From: Sitta carolinensis
Taxonomy: Eukaryota > Chordata > Aves > Passeriformes > Sittidae
Reading direction: 5' to 3'
Length of the DNA stretch: 64,000 nt
Assembly: GCA_032173965.1 (NCBI GenBank)
Contig: CM063290.1
Coordinates: forward strand, 7,205,501 to 7,269,500
The position numbers were made by a program, and so were the translations under genes. Position 1 is the first letter of the stretch. Each line of letters starts with the position of its first letter. Positions 12,701 to 26,186 of this stretch are shown piece by piece. Below the pieces are notes generated by a model that had not been told where the DNA came from, ran no database searches, and was given only the letters and a program-made list of their open reading frames with translations.

Positions 12701-15700
12701 AACCACACAAAAAGGCAATAGGATGTATGTTTTCTCTGGAGAGGAAATGCATTAAAACATAAACATTTGCTGCATGTGCACGAGTTCCCGTTTTGCTGAC
12801 AGAAAGCCACTTCACTGAAGTGCTCTCTCAGCCTGGGAGGTACCAGCACCAGCCACAGACCTAAACTGCTTCCTGCTTTGTGAACTCCTGCAGTGATCAC
12901 GTGTAGAGGTGTCTTAATTTACTGAAACGAGACAAGGGCTGAAGGTGCTGAAAAACACTGGCTGAGATTGTCACAGAACCCTTGCAGCAGAACCTGGTTT
13001 CTTTGAAATGTTCTTCATCGCTAAAGTTCTTTTTTCCTGTTCTTTATAGATCATTTCCATGGTTTCTAGCACCCAGTCTTTCCCCAATGCAGTCTCACAC
13101 TGCAGGCTACACCATAAATCCTAAAGAAAGTGATTCACCAGCTCCTTGGACTGCCTCTGGCAGACTTGCTCTAAAATTAGTGCCTTAGAAATATCACTAA
13201 GAGCAGGGAAATTCACCAGCTAATATGTGAATAAAAAGGAGATCTTAGCTTAATAGCATGTGAAGGTTATGTACTGAGGAGCACTTTTCTGGAGGCAATA
13301 TAAACTGATCCTTAGTATAAAGGATCATGGCGAGATCTTTCATTAGAAGTCCATGAAATAAAAATAACTCAGACAAAATTATATCAGGAAGATAAAGTAC
13401 CATTTGGGTGAAAGCACTGTCCTGAAAAAAATAATCTGTCATATTGATCAGCATAATGTTTCTGACAGAACTGTTCTGCTCATTTGAAATCATCTTCACC
13501 TCCTCTTGCAGTTGTGGAATATTGCAGAACTGAACTGTGTAGTCTCAGCAGCTGTGATCAGGGTCTGCTTTACCAAGCCCTGTAACACATCCCCCCTCCT
13601 CCTGTCCAGCTGCAGGCTGTCCCCTCTCCCAGCAAGCAGCTCCATCCTCTTTCACACAGCACTCAAACCTCCCCTGGCACAGCTCTCCTGCCCTGCCTAC
13701 CCTGCCCCAGCAGCCTCTTCACGTCCCACCCCAGCAGCTCCTTGCTCGTGTCCTGAACACATGAACACGTCCCATCAGCTCCACGTGTGAGCAGCCAGAC
13801 TCTCCCCTGGCTGACCAGGCAGCTCCTTTTCCCCTGAAAGGCCCTGCTGCAGACCTCATTTTCTGTACCCATAGGCAGCTGCTGCAGAGAAGAGGCAGAA
13901 GCAGGCAAAGGGTGTGGGCAAGGCAGGCGAATGGCAGGAGCTTGGTGGGAATACCTTATGGACCAATATCATAAGAGCTGTGTGCTAGACTGCATATGGA
14001 CTGAGTGTTTTCACACATGGAGAATGAAGCTGGCCTTCTCCAGCTACAGGTCAGATGTAACCTGGCTGAAATGATGACCTTCTTCAGTCCATGTAAACAT
14101 CAACAATTTCATGCTTTGAACAGAAGAGCTCAAAGCTAGGAGAAGAAAAAATCTCTCAGCATTTCATACTGAAATCAACTGTTATCTTTGAAACATGAAC
14201 AAGCTGCACCAATAACACTCTCAGCTGAACACACAGATTCTTAGTTTGGTTTTGCTGATAACTAAAAATTAAACAATTCAACATAAGTCTTAATATAGGC
14301 ATGTGTCTGTCTGGCACGTGCAAGACTTTCCTCCAGTACTTTCTCTTAATGCTGCAAAACTCAGTAATGCCAATGACTGATTCAGCAGCAAATGCCTGGA
14401 ACTTTGGAAGAGTGACTTGGCTCCTGAGCCCAGTGCAGTTTCAAAGGGACAGTATTCCCTTGGAGCTGACCAAGTCTTCTCTCAAAGGTTACATGCCAAA
14501 ATGTCACCAGACTGTACTACCAGAGCCTTCAGAAAATGGAGAGTACCAAAAAAAGAGTAATTTTTTTGGTTTACGATATTTCTACTTTGATAAAGAGATA
14601 GGAAGATATGTTTTTTTCATTAAAAAGTTAACACTTCACGTTCAGTCTTATCTGCTGCCTTTGAATTGGATTTTACTTCATCTAATTTTTCCAGACTCAA
14701 ATAGGTGAGTGAGAGACTATTTTTTTCCCTTTTTTTGTCTTGGCAACAGAATTATATTCTACATTTCATGTAATTACATATATACAAATGTATTGAATGA
14801 AGCCAGGTAGATGATACAAGCTGAAATTTGAAACAGAGAAGTCTTGACTAACTGGAAGTAAATACATGAAATATGTATGCACATGATGGAACACTGGGAA
14901 CACAAGCTCTAACTACAGTTTCAGCTCCAAGGTTATGGCGATCAGGTCTTGGGTTGCAGGTTTTCCAAGCCCAGTGGCACAAAAAATATGTCCTTTGCTT
15001 TTAAATTGGTTGAATTTTGTGCAGAATCATTGACAGATAGTGGCAATATATCTACTCTGTACAGAAGAATATGTGGAAAATCAAGTATGAAGCGTAATCT
15101 CATTATCAAAGAGAAGACAAAGCTTTGATGTCAACAGGAGTCCTTCTGTGGACTTTGATACAAAATTAATTTCAGTAATCTTAATTATTTTGCCCCTGTC
15201 TTAATATCTTTATTGCACCATGAAATGCACCATGGAGTTTTCCTAAGAGAGAGCAAACAGTTTGGGGATTTTCTTTTCTTTCTTATTCAATTTTGTTTTG
15301 GTTTCAGTGGGAGTATTTGTTATTGGTTGAGCTGCTGACAAGGAAGTCCTGAGGGACAGGAGAGGATGTGTGTGTCTTGGAATGTAGATGTAGGTGGCAT
15401 ATTGGCCTTGTGATGGATGCACATAATTGAGGAGTGATAATTCACCCAAAATCCCCACTTGTAATATTTTGATGATTTGACAATATAATCTTGTGTATTA
15501 ATAACAGATTACGATATGTATATTTATGGGGTAGTATTTAGCCAGATGAGATTTGCTTATGTAAATTCTACTACCTGTGTTTGGAACTGATAGTGGCTGT
15601 TACTTAATGGTGCTCCAAAAGGCACATTGTAGCTGCAGCCTTAGGTGGGATTGTGTGTTTGGAGAACTCTCTCAATGTTTATTTGTTTCCTTCCTATTCT

Positions 15701-18700
15701 CTCTTCAGGATTTTTAGAAAAATATATTTCATCCAAGAACTCTAGTCTTCTAATGTAGTTATATTAATTTCATTTAGTTATGTGTCCCTTTATGCAGTCT
15801 TGATTTAATGTGTCATTTTCTTCTGCCTCACAGAACAGTGATGATGAGCAAGAACCAAAACTTTCTTGAAAGCACAAAGAAAGGCTTTATTATATAAAGC
15901 TTAAATAGAAAAGCAAGAGTGACAGGATTTCCATACAACTGAAAGATTATCTTTAAATGTAACTCATGTTTGCTCTTTATGGGCAGATTGTTAGACTGTA
16001 TGTTCAGCTCTCTCAAGAGGCATTTAGGACTTCAAATGCAATAATAAATTAATTTACAAGATAGAGACAATAATGAGAGATTCAATTTCAATCCAGAGAA
16101 GTGAAACTTTTGTGGAATTCTCAAACATTAAAAAGCAGAAATGACAGCTTTATTTATTTATGTAAATGGAGCCACCAAGGAGGTAAAACACAAGATTGAC
16201 AGCACTAGGAAGAGCAACTCCTTTTTTCATCTCCAAAGAGATGTGACTTACATCAGTGTTATTGCCACCTTTCCTCCAGGTCACTTGGCTACCCCAGTCC
16301 CCTGAGAGGCTAAGGACAGAAAAGATGAGAGCCCTGGCGTGTGCAGGCCTGGCTCCTCCTGAGATAACTGAGGTTACTCCTGGCAACCAGGAGGTGACAG
16401 TTGACACCCTCATCTCAGAAAGGACACCAGTCGTTTACTCAGAGGCCAACACAAAGCTACCAGATGGGAACAGTTTTCTGTCACTGTCTATCAAGGCTGG
16501 AGCACAGCTCTCCAGCCTTCTGTGACATCAATTTTATGCTGAGAGCACAGCAGTGTCAAAAAAACACTGAAGAGCCATTTACTTGTGAAGTATAAGAAAC
16601 ATCTGTCAGGGGCTAAAAGTGTTAAAGAAATGCTTAACCGTACATTGAGTTGGCAGAATCTTAGGCTCAGACTACAGGAAAAAACATTACAGTGAAAGTC
16701 CACAAGATTTATCCTAATTTATCAGATTACTTCCTCAGAAAGTCTCCTTTTGAACTGCTCTTCAACAGAAGAACAAATGTGTAGACTTCAATGCTTAATA
16801 AAGCTAAAAGCTTCTCCCTGGGGTAATTGAAATTTTTCTATCAAAGGGTAGATAGACCTGGTTGCAGCTGCAACAAAGAAGAAACATATAAAGCCAAGTG
16901 GAAAGCAGTTAGACAGCATTGGTGGTGTAGGACCATTGAACATGGTCTTGCTAATTGGAATCTATAGCACAGGACATTCAACTACATGCTGGGCAAATGA
17001 CCCTGAAAGTTTCAAGTCTATCTAGTATAAAAAAAAAAAAAAAAGTTCAGATGTAAAAATAATCATAGGAATGATGGATTCTGTATCCTTGAATGGGCAT
17101 AACCAACCAGAGATCTGGGTAACTGGCAAATTTCTTTTTTAAATAAGGCCCTTTGAGTCCCATATATGCATCTACTTTCACAAGCATTTCAAAACCTGTC
17201 TTCTAATAATTTCACACAGAGCTTTCAGAGCAGCAATGTTCAAAAGAATGAAAGAATGAAACACAGCAAAGTTTTACATTTTTATTTCTGTACTTTGGGA
17301 AAATTCCTATTGAAGACAGAAGGCAGTTCAAATTGGAATTGCTTTACTGCCAACAAAAATGTGTGACTCTTGATCTAATGAAAAATTAGAGAGATTGAAA
17401 AGCAGGAGTAGACTTAGGAAAGATTTCAGTTACAGCAGGATGCAGCCCTTATTGCATTTGTAGTTCAAACTGTGATCTCTAAGGAGATCTAAATTGCTCC
17501 GGAGTGTGGAATTTAGGGTATTTAAGACTTTATTTTCTCAGAGGAACAAGTATGGGTAGCTAAGACATCAGGTTTTATTGTCACACGTTTAGAAAGCATA
17601 TGTTATTTTAATTTAAAATGTCATTTAATGATGAAAATGTTAAATTCTTAAAACCCTTGTCACATGAGTTGCTCAAAATGGTTCTAAAAAGTGGAAATTG
17701 TTAATTTTTTGAAGCTTCCATTCCAGTAAACTGATCTGGATAAGCATATTTTTATTTTATACTGAAAAAGCTCTTGTATTTGTGATTGTTATTCATATGT
17801 AACAACTTCTAAATAGTTGTTGTCACACACTCTGCACCTTTGTGAGCACTAAAGTATTTCTGTGAAGTGAAACAGCTTCAACAGCCAAAGCTGGAATTAC
17901 ACTTCACACTAACACACAAGGATGTCAGAAGAAGCTACCTACAAACACTGTCTGTGCTTCGGTGCCCCTCAGAGGTGAGAGGCCCGGCTGAGAGGTGGAG
18001 AATCTTAGCTTGGGTGCAGCACCACATATGGGGCTGCACTTCTTCCCATGCAAATACAATTTCTTTCAGCTTATTCCAGTGTCTTGATGGGATGTGGCAT
18101 TGACTGGAGGCTACATGGGCACACAGTTCAGAGTAAAAGAACTGCAAGCCAATTCCTGCCCCAGGACAGCAAAATGTAGATTTTAACTTGGATGTTCAAA
18201 ATACCAGTTACCATTTTGTTGGATATGAATTAATCATACGGGTCTCTACTGTTGATGTTTGCAACCACCTCTTCTACCATTCTTTTTTAGTGAGAAAAAG
18301 CAAGTGAATATCACAAGTGACCATCTTGTATTTTCATGTGTTCCCGAGAACTGTTCTTTCTCCCTTACTCATCTCACTGTTCTTTCTCTCTTACTCAATC
18401 TATCACTCATTTTATCTAGCCTCCTCTCTTAGCTCATCTTTTTCATTCATCAAACCATTTGTCATGAAAGCCTGAATTTTTAACTTTTCTTCCACTGTTG
18501 TTTGAACTTTTCTTTCTTCTGTTGTTCTTTTCCCTCTATTCTTGACTTTTTATTATTTTTCTCCTTCCTGTTTATTTTCATTCATACTTCATCCATTTGC
18601 ACTTATCCTCCTCAGCCCCTCCATTTGACAGATCTAATGTAGTTGCAATAAGCCACTTCTTTTCCACTGTCTAAAAGCAGCATTTTAAATGTTGAACAGA

Positions 18701-21700
18701 GGAACTCCCTTCCAAAATCCAGCAGGAAAAGTCCAGGGCTGGAAATATCACTCCACTGAGACAGAACAAAACAAGCAGGCACATACAGCTGTGGTAAGAG
18801 CAGGTCAAATCAACCTCAGCTCTTTAGGCTCAGCTGATGAGCCTTGTGGCAACAAATCACTGGTGAAATCACGTGCTGCAGTGTCTAATATGCCAGACAG
18901 CAAACAGCATTTGGCATCAGGGGATCAAACAACTGAAAAAAGGATGTGGAAGCATGCCAAAGACATGACGTCCTGAGCACTCATGCAATAGTTTTACTGA
19001 TTAAATCAAAAGAATGATCAGTTTAGTTGTATTCATCAGAACTGTCTATTTTATCAGCAAAGTAGCTTAACGAGTTCCCTTTTTCATCTCAACAGACAGT
19101 CAGTCTGGGAAAACACTATGCTATTAATAGAATGGTATTTTTAGAAAGATGGAAAAAAGAAAAAGGCAAGAGTCCAGATTTTATCCCACCCTCTTCAATG
19201 GCATCTGTGATACAACTGGAACACACGTACCAGAGGAAGGTCGCCTCAGTTGAAAGAGCATTTACAGAAGCCACAGGAAACATTTTAACTTCTTGATAGC
19301 TCCCTTCACTGAGATACTCTCTGTCCCACACTGCCTCACCCTACCTATCTACCAGCACAGATGGGTTTGAGGGAATGTGGATTTGTATGATGTGAGTTAC
19401 CAGCTACTTCTTGCAATCATCAAAACATGCATGTTTAATCCCTTACTCTGAGTATTAGTATTTAATTTCTTAAATCAGTGCCTATGACTAAAGTAATAGA
19501 AAAGGTTCCCCTGATTTTTTGAGGGAGATGAATGCAGTCCATACTGGGAGAACCACTGATTTTGAGATCTGATACCAACATAGCAACATTCCAATACTTT
19601 GTTTGTAAAATGCTTATCTTTGCTCCTGGGGGACTCAGGCTCTGTATTTATCACCAGTTTCTTTACATTCACACATAATTACAAACATACAACAAATACA
19701 TACATATGTAATTTATATGTATATGTATAATATATATCTGTTGCTCTACAGGTAGGACTTTTCAGAGAAACCAGAAAATACATGTACACAGAATGTTTTA
19801 CATTCTTGTTGTGCCAACAAATTTGAAGAAAACTTTCTTCTCAACTCCTTCCTTTCCAGAAGAGCACAGATTAAGCCAACTATTAAGTCATTCTTATTCC
19901 TTTCCATTCAAATGCTAAATAACCAACCTAAGTACTTTGCTGTATTGGAGACTTCAAATAGTAGAGTGTGTCAAGACAGAAACCTGCATTCAGAACTCTT
20001 GACAACAGAGTGCCTTGAGCTAACAACTGATATCCTTTTGAAATGAATTATTTTCTGCTCTAGATTATATCAGGTAATCCTCTAGGAAAATATATAATCC
20101 TTTCAGTTTGTTTGCTGAGTTTCACACAGATGCATTGCTGACTTCTTCCTACCTCTAAATTCACTCCTCTCTCTTCCAAACTGCATTTTTTCATTGGGAT
20201 TGATGTGCATTCCTTTGCTATCCCAGGTACAGCTTTGTTTAAGTGCTAATGTTTTGTGTTTTCATGTTTTGTGGCACTAAATTTCTATACCTCAGATCAT
20301 GTATTTATGGTAGCAACACGCCCACTGTCCACCCTCTCTCAAAAATTTTGCTCAGGGCTTCATTGCCTCTTTTTTTAAAGCAGGCTCTGACTTCAAGAAA
20401 TTAAATACAAATATTCAGAACCAGGGGTTAAACATGCACATTTTTTTGATTGCAGGAGTTAGCAAATGGCTCAATCACATAAACTTACATTACCTGAAAC
20501 CCTGCTCTGGGTCCAGTCCCACACTAGAAATGCAGGTATCTCTTTATATGACACTGACATTAAAAGCTGGCCCAGGTGTCAAGTCAAAACAAAGGTAGTC
20601 TGGACTCGCCTGAGAACTAAAAAGGACCAAAAGTGGATAAGTTATAAAGAAAAACATTACTTTCCTCTCCTGGTTTCCACTGCAAATATTCAGAAGACAG
20701 AAATTATTTGGGTTTATGTGGGTGGCAAGAGTGATAGGAAGAATGCAACTCCTAACATTTGTAGATAAGATCTTCTCTGGTTGGACAGGTGAATTTAATT
20801 CTATGGCAGGTTTTCCCACACCATTACATCACCACAACTGCAGAGGAGTACCAAGGTCCCTCTGAAACTCACTGCATTTACTTCCTGGCTTGGAACAAAG
20901 TCAGGCACAAGATTAGTTTGGACCAGCTGCATCCACACCAGCATTCAAAAGAGGCAGATGCAAAGTGATAATGAAAATTAGCAAACCAAGCCAACCCTAT
21001 GAAAAGTTGAATTGTGAGTGGATGAGCTTCCACCCATTGCACAAAGTCCATTAAATAGCAGTGTTCTCATAGGAGTTCATTAAAATTTCAGTGAAATGAT
21101 TCTGCAGTTTCTTTGCACAGTGCCAGGATGAATATTGAGTTTACAGCAGGCATTATCTAGCACTTCTTGTTGCTTTTAGAATGACATCAAACTTTTCATT
21201 TTATTTTCCTTACTTTTTTTTTTCCTGTGCTGCTACTGACAAAAATGGGAAGACCAGTCAAGCAAATGGTAAGGCAGAAATTCACCAATGTGAAAAAACA
21301 AAGTTCATATGTTGTTGATCAGCGTGAAATTATTTTCACATAGTAGTCTGTTGCCTGGATGTATTTTTTTTTTTTTCTTTTTATGAATATGCACATTATC
21401 TTGTGGACTTTGAACAAATGGAACCTGAATGAAGCTCATCATTACTTCAGCATAAAAACAGATTGTAATCAAAACTGTTTTTAATATTGGTTCTTGATAC
21501 CTTCCTTATATAATTTAATTTTCCTTTTCAGACTGCAGTAACAGGAAGCAGAATACAATAGCAAACACCTACTGCATTCTTTGGATTCTTAACACTTTTT
21601 ATCCTTCTAAACATAGATTTTTAACCCTATACCTGCAAATCATTTTAAGTTCATTTTGTCTAGACAGATAAATGTGAGTGCTATCAGCTATAATACACTA

Positions 21701-23880
21701 AAAATAAATTGGCTCCAGAGAGTTTTCCCTTTAAAGATAGCTGTAAATGACTGCAAAATTCATTTACAATAATAGGAACACTTATGATTTATTCTTTATC
21801 TGATTTCCACACCAGACAGAGGGTTTAAAATTTAACTGCACAAAAATGTTTTTACACACTCACTTAGCAACACCTTTTGTGGGTCCTATTTTCAGAAGTG
21901 GTGTCTGCTTACAGTACTTGCAGATATGGCTGGACTTGGATGTGGGGTTCAGCAAACCTCCAGACAAAAATTCATTCATTGGAAAAGGTCAGGAACACAG
22001 TTGTGAAAGGCTGATGAAAAATGGTCGAGATTCTTCTTCAGCTCAGTATTCAAATAGGGCAAAAATTACCGTGAGGTATAAAACAAAACAAATCACATCA
22101 AAACACAAGCTTTTTTAAAGGAGTTTTCTACAACTACAGGCCCTTTATCAAGCCCAACAGGATGATCTGTATTGAGGCCACGTCTTTATACCAGTGTTCT
22201 ACCACAAGATATCACATTCTCTCTTCTACTTGCACAGGTTTACTGGAAGTAATTTCACAGGTTTCACAGTCTTCTGTCTGCCACCCAAGTAGAATTCGTA
22301 GAACGCAGAAAAGATACACGTAAATGAGCAAACTTGGAAGCAGGTAATTTTCCAAAAGAATTTCTCCCAAGAGTTTTTCTGAGTTGTAATGTGGTTTTGT
22401 CATTTGGTAAGACACGAGGCCAATATGATCTTATCTCATATCTGTCAAATATCCACCTGTGTTGTCTCCACTAAGAATTAATGATGCATAGTAATTTACA
22501 GACCATCTCAATGGTCCCTGTTTCCTAAGCTTCTGCTAAGGCTGGAAGTCTGTGGATGGATGTCTCTCACAGTCATCAGCCTTCCGCCAAAACTTCAGAA
22601 TGAGCAATGGAACCAAAAAGGTTTTTACCCACTTAAAGGTGAAGCTAGATTAATTTTTTATCATTATTTTGATTTTTATGGCATGAGTTGCTAAGTGTCA
22701 GCACTTGCTTAGCTGAATGGAATGTAAGGCCCAGGTTGTTACACTGTAAGTAGGAGCATAAGGCTGAATTCAGTTGACCTTATATATATATATATAATTT
22801 TGCCTATTTTTTAACAAAATATGATAAAAAAGGATGCTTCTGGGGTTTTATTTTACTGAAAGGTAGGAAACGTGCTCAGAAAAACAGAGAAATGGCCCTT
22901 GTTCTGTATCAGAAAAGGCACTCAAGTTATTTGGCCGCAAAATAACTGATAGTTTAAATCCAACTTCTTTTCAAACAAATTTTCAGCCTACTAGCAGTGT
23001 AAGAGGAATATCAATGTGTGCATCTTTTCACAACTAATCTTACTTTAAGAGACCACTATTTGAAACAGTTATATTGTTGATTTCAGTTGTCTCACTCATG
23101 CCCAAGTCTTTGAAAATAGCTGAAATTTTTCTGCTTTTGGCTGAGGTAAACATTAACAGAGCTTGATGTCAGAAGGTCTCTGAATGACAATTCCATTGTG
23201 ACCTACAGTTACACAGACGATTCCATTAATTCATGTATGAACTAGAGCATACTCAATATTGATTTAAAAATTGATAATGACAGGAATCCAAAAAAGCCTG
23301 TATATTTTTTCTTACTTGGATACTTGCAGATTTTGGACAAAATTTACTCTTTCAGACTACAAAAACTCTGTGATACTGTTTCACTGTGAGTTACATTTTC
23401 AATGGTTTTGTGGCTTTTTCCTGGACCCTCTCTAGTATGTATACTTCCTGAATTTTAGAAAATGGCATTTGGAAGGATAGGATTGTGGGTTGGCTGTTTA
23501 TATGTTGAAATCAATGCTTGCAAAGTTTTCTCTTTTAAAAATGTGGTTTATATTGCTCATGCTATATCACCATCATAAATGCTTTTTCCATCCTAAATAA
23601 AATATGCAGGTGTTACTAACTTTCATTAATTAATTTTGAAAGGCTGTTCCAGAAGTGTCTTCAGCCTCCCATTGTAAACTTCTTTCCAGTCTAAGTCGGT
23701 TTAATGGTCAGTCTACACCTTTTGTCTTTTGGAAAGTCATGTTTTCTGTCTTTTACAGCCTCAGTCTCTCATGGATCATTATCCCCTCTGTGTGCCTTGA
23801 TGTATTTAAAGACAATATCCTAATCCTCCAGTGTTTAATGTTTCACCCTTCATTTTGCTCACTCAAATAAAGGAACCCTT
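9761..23880. other. Intergenic DNA, no gene recognised
   Basis: About 14 kb without a recognisable exon. The longest open frames (for example 135 codons at 14301-14708 and 116 codons antisense at 11649-11999) lack domain signatures and plausible splice partners. Visible low-level structure: a 19/20-bp direct repeat 'accttccttt(t)ctctaaagt' at 11502-11540, a GC-rich block at about 13560-13920, a pyrimidine-rich stretch at about 18340-18600 with a 26-bp imperfect repeat, an AT-rich simple region near 19685-19740, and a TA dinucleotide run at 22781-22796. Near 23400-23455 'ctttttcctggaccctctct' resembles an eroded CR1 fragment. Confidence 0.5.
22781..22796. repeat. (TA)n microsatellite
   Basis: Eight perfect TA units followed by AATTT. 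A simple short tandem repeat. Confidence 0.85.
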
Positions 23881-24138
23881 TATTCTGCTCTTTCCAGCCA
23901 AGGCTCCCAAGATACAGAATCCTGCAACTTCTTAGTCCTGGCATGACGCAGCTTGCTCCGCCTCCTGAGCTGTGGAGGTTTCAGAGAGGACAGAGAATGG
24001 TTCAACCAGATTATGCAAAGTATCTCCTGGACCACAGCAGCTCCAGGAAATGAAAGTGGCAACTTCACTGTGGGTGTTGCAAAATGATAACAAAAAAATG
24101 AAATGAAAATGAAACCTTACAGTCTCACACACACAAAA

Positions 24139-24139
<1 letters not shown>

Positions 24140-24183
<44 letters not shown>
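24140..24183. repeat. Poly(A) run of 44 bases
   Basis: An uninterrupted run of 44 A, preceded by a short CACACACAAAAC stretch. A homopolymer this long decays quickly, so it is either a young retroposon tail or an expanded microsatellite. The 250 bases to the left (from about 23880) were not recognised as a known gene or SINE. Confidence 0.9.
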
Positions 24184-24186
<3 letters not shown>

Positions 24187-24644
24187 ACTACTGTCAGAGA
24201 CTGAGTTCTTGAATCTGGATCATCTTTTCTTATTTCAGTAAATGTTTAAAGCAATTTAATTTAGTAGTTACTCATAATTTAAATTCAGTGAAAACTAAAC
24301 TTAGAACAGATTCATCATCCACATTCTGACTGATGTGCTGCAAATTATTATGTCCTACAACCTGGCTAATACCCTTTTCTACCCTCATTTATCCCAGGCA
24401 CAGCAATCTGCCTCAAAAATAACATGTAAACAACCCTGTCCCTTTAACCACTATCAACCCCACACTTCCAGAAAAACAAACTTTATCAGGCAAATTCAGA
24501 TGCAGATTGCATTTGCTCAAGCCAGTCCTTGTTATCACTAAAGCCCAGAACTGTCCCCCATTTCTGCAAATGTGGACACCCAGGCACCTCACACAGTTCT
24601 GGAGTAATTTTATTTTTTTATTCCTAAGGACAGTAGCATAGTTT

Positions 24645-24742
24645 AATTCTGGTTTGGTGTTTTTTAACCCCAGACACCATTTTTTAGCAGTTGAATTCTG
24701 GTTTGGTGTTTTTTAACCCCAGACACCATTTTTTAGCAGTTG
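24645..24742. repeat. Perfect 49-bp tandem duplication
   Basis: Two adjacent identical 49-bp units, 24645-24693 and 24694-24742. Each begins aattctggtttggtg and ends tttttagcagttg. No mismatch was seen between the copies, which points to a recent duplication or recent homogenisation. It lies about 1.8 kb upstream of the FXR1 first exon. Confidence 0.95.
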
Positions 24743-25136
24743 ACATTGAGATTCTGTGTCTTGGTAGCCAAATAAAAGAACCTCAGTCTATTAAATCTTG
24801 GGGCGATGAAAACTTCTGGCATAGAATTTTTGTAGTACAACTGTTTGCTTCATATTATCTAGTTCCTTTATCCTGGAAAATCCTGAGTGGCCTTTGCCAA
24901 CAGGAAAGAAGGCACCTTTTTTCAAGGAGGACTCTCTTGCCCATGTGTGGCCTTGGCACCATGGACAGAATAAATTTTGGGTAATTTATAAAGATTGAAA
25001 CAAAATTTAGAATAAAAGTTACCCTCCAAAATTTATGTGGAATATTACGCAAGACTAGGAATATTCCTGTGCACAGCACAGGGAAAGACGTTCATGCTGT
25101 TGAACACATATCTTTCCTTCAGTTATGGTACATCAG

Positions 25137-25306
25137 GATCATAGAAACCATAGAAACACTGAGGTGGAAAAACACTTCCAAGATCATCAGGTCCAACCAT
25201 CAACCCAGCACTGCCTTGTTCTCCACTAAACCATGTCCCCAAGTGCCATTGCCACACATTCTTGGACCAATTTGAGCATTTCCACCTCCTTACCCAGCAG
25301 CCAGAT
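25137..25306 (-). mobile_element. CR1 LINE fragment (3' end)
   Basis: The sequence begins ggatcatagaaaccatagaa, then runs through 'cacttccaagatcatcaggt', 'ccaaccatcaacccagcac' and 'actaaaccatgtccccaag'. This is the reversed 3' end typical of avian CR1 elements, whose 3' terminus carries short ATTCTATG-type repeats. The element therefore points to the minus strand and is 5'-truncated, as most CR1 copies are. No open reverse transcriptase frame remains. Confidence 0.8.
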
Positions 25307-25588
25307 TTCTCAACAGTTTTTGGCCTCTATTGTCCAAAATCGTCACCCATCTGACAGACATGGTTACAACTGGCACAAAAGCAACATTAACATGAAGAAA
25401 CTAAAAATAAAAACATCTGATGGGTAAAATATCATGACTCCTGGTCATTTGGTTCTGAAGCCCAATGGGAAAGATCAGCAGAAAGACCGTTTGAAAGCAT
25501 TGCTATTGAAACGGGCTTAGGCTGAGGCAGGAGATTCAGATTAGATATCAGAAATCCGGTAAACCGGTAAAACGCCAGGGTTAGGATA

Positions 25589-25770
25589 GTCAGGCATTGG
25601 AATAGCGGTCCAAGGAGGTGGCGGTCCCCATCCCTGGAGGTATTTGAGAGGTATTTGGAGCTGGCGCTAGGCGATGTGCTTCAGGGGTTACAGTGGCACT
25701 GCTGGGTTGATGGCTCGGTTTCATTATCTTAAAGGTCTCTTCCAAGCCGGATGATTCTATGGTTCTATAT
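25589..25770 (+). mobile_element. CR1 LINE fragment (3' end)
   Basis: A plus-strand CR1 tail: 'aggaggtggcggtccccatc', 'cctggaggtatttgagagg', 'gggttgatggctcggtttc', and the terminal 'gatgattctatggttctat' repeats typical of CR1 3' ends. It is 5'-truncated and lacks coding capacity. Together with the opposite-facing copy at 25137-25306 it sits just upstream of the FXR1 CpG island. Confidence 0.85.
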
Positions 25771-26105
25771 TTAAAGCTATTGCAAAAACGCACGGATTTG
25801 GCACAGGTACAGGCCGTTCATCAGGCTCTGCATGACTAAGCTTATGCGAGCATCCAGCTCACAGCACAATTCGCGTCCCAGTGTATTGTGAGGGCGAGCA
25901 CACCCCAGGCATTTTCTGGTTTTTATTGTTTCTGTCGGCAGCAGCACCCGGGGAAGGCAGGCAGGCAGGGCAGCCCCGGCGGGGTGTGAGCAGGGCGGGG
26001 CGGGGCGGCCGCCCCGGGGCCGGCGCTGCGTGAGGGACAAAGCCGAGCGGGGCGCTGGAGATCGGCACCATCTTGACCGCCGCGGGCGGCGGCTCGGCAG
26101 CCGCA

Positions 26106-26186
26106 GGGCTCCCTCGGGCAGGGGCTCCCTCGGGCAGGGGCTCCCTCGCGGGCAGGGGCTCCCTCGGGCAGGGGCTCCCTCCGGGC
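26106..26186. repeat. 16-bp GC-rich tandem array, about 5 copies
   Basis: Five consecutive copies of ggggctccctcgggca, the third with a 2-bp insertion (ctcgcgggca) and the first and last slightly imperfect. The array lies about 350-420 bp upstream of the FXR1 start codon inside the CpG island. Each unit carries a CCCTC and a GGGCAGGGG box, both plausible Sp/KLF or zinc-finger targets, but function is not shown. Confidence 0.85.

Noticed and set aside
14301..14708. A 135-codon open frame in the upstream intergenic region
   Set aside because: No protein family resemblance, no CpG or promoter signal, AT-rich codons. A frame this long is expected by chance in 64 kb.
1..25900. Search for exons of the neighbouring mammalian genes (TTC14, CCDC39)
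   Set aside because: No tetratricopeptide or coiled-coil exon was recognised; in human these genes are several hundred kilobases from FXR1, so absence is expected.
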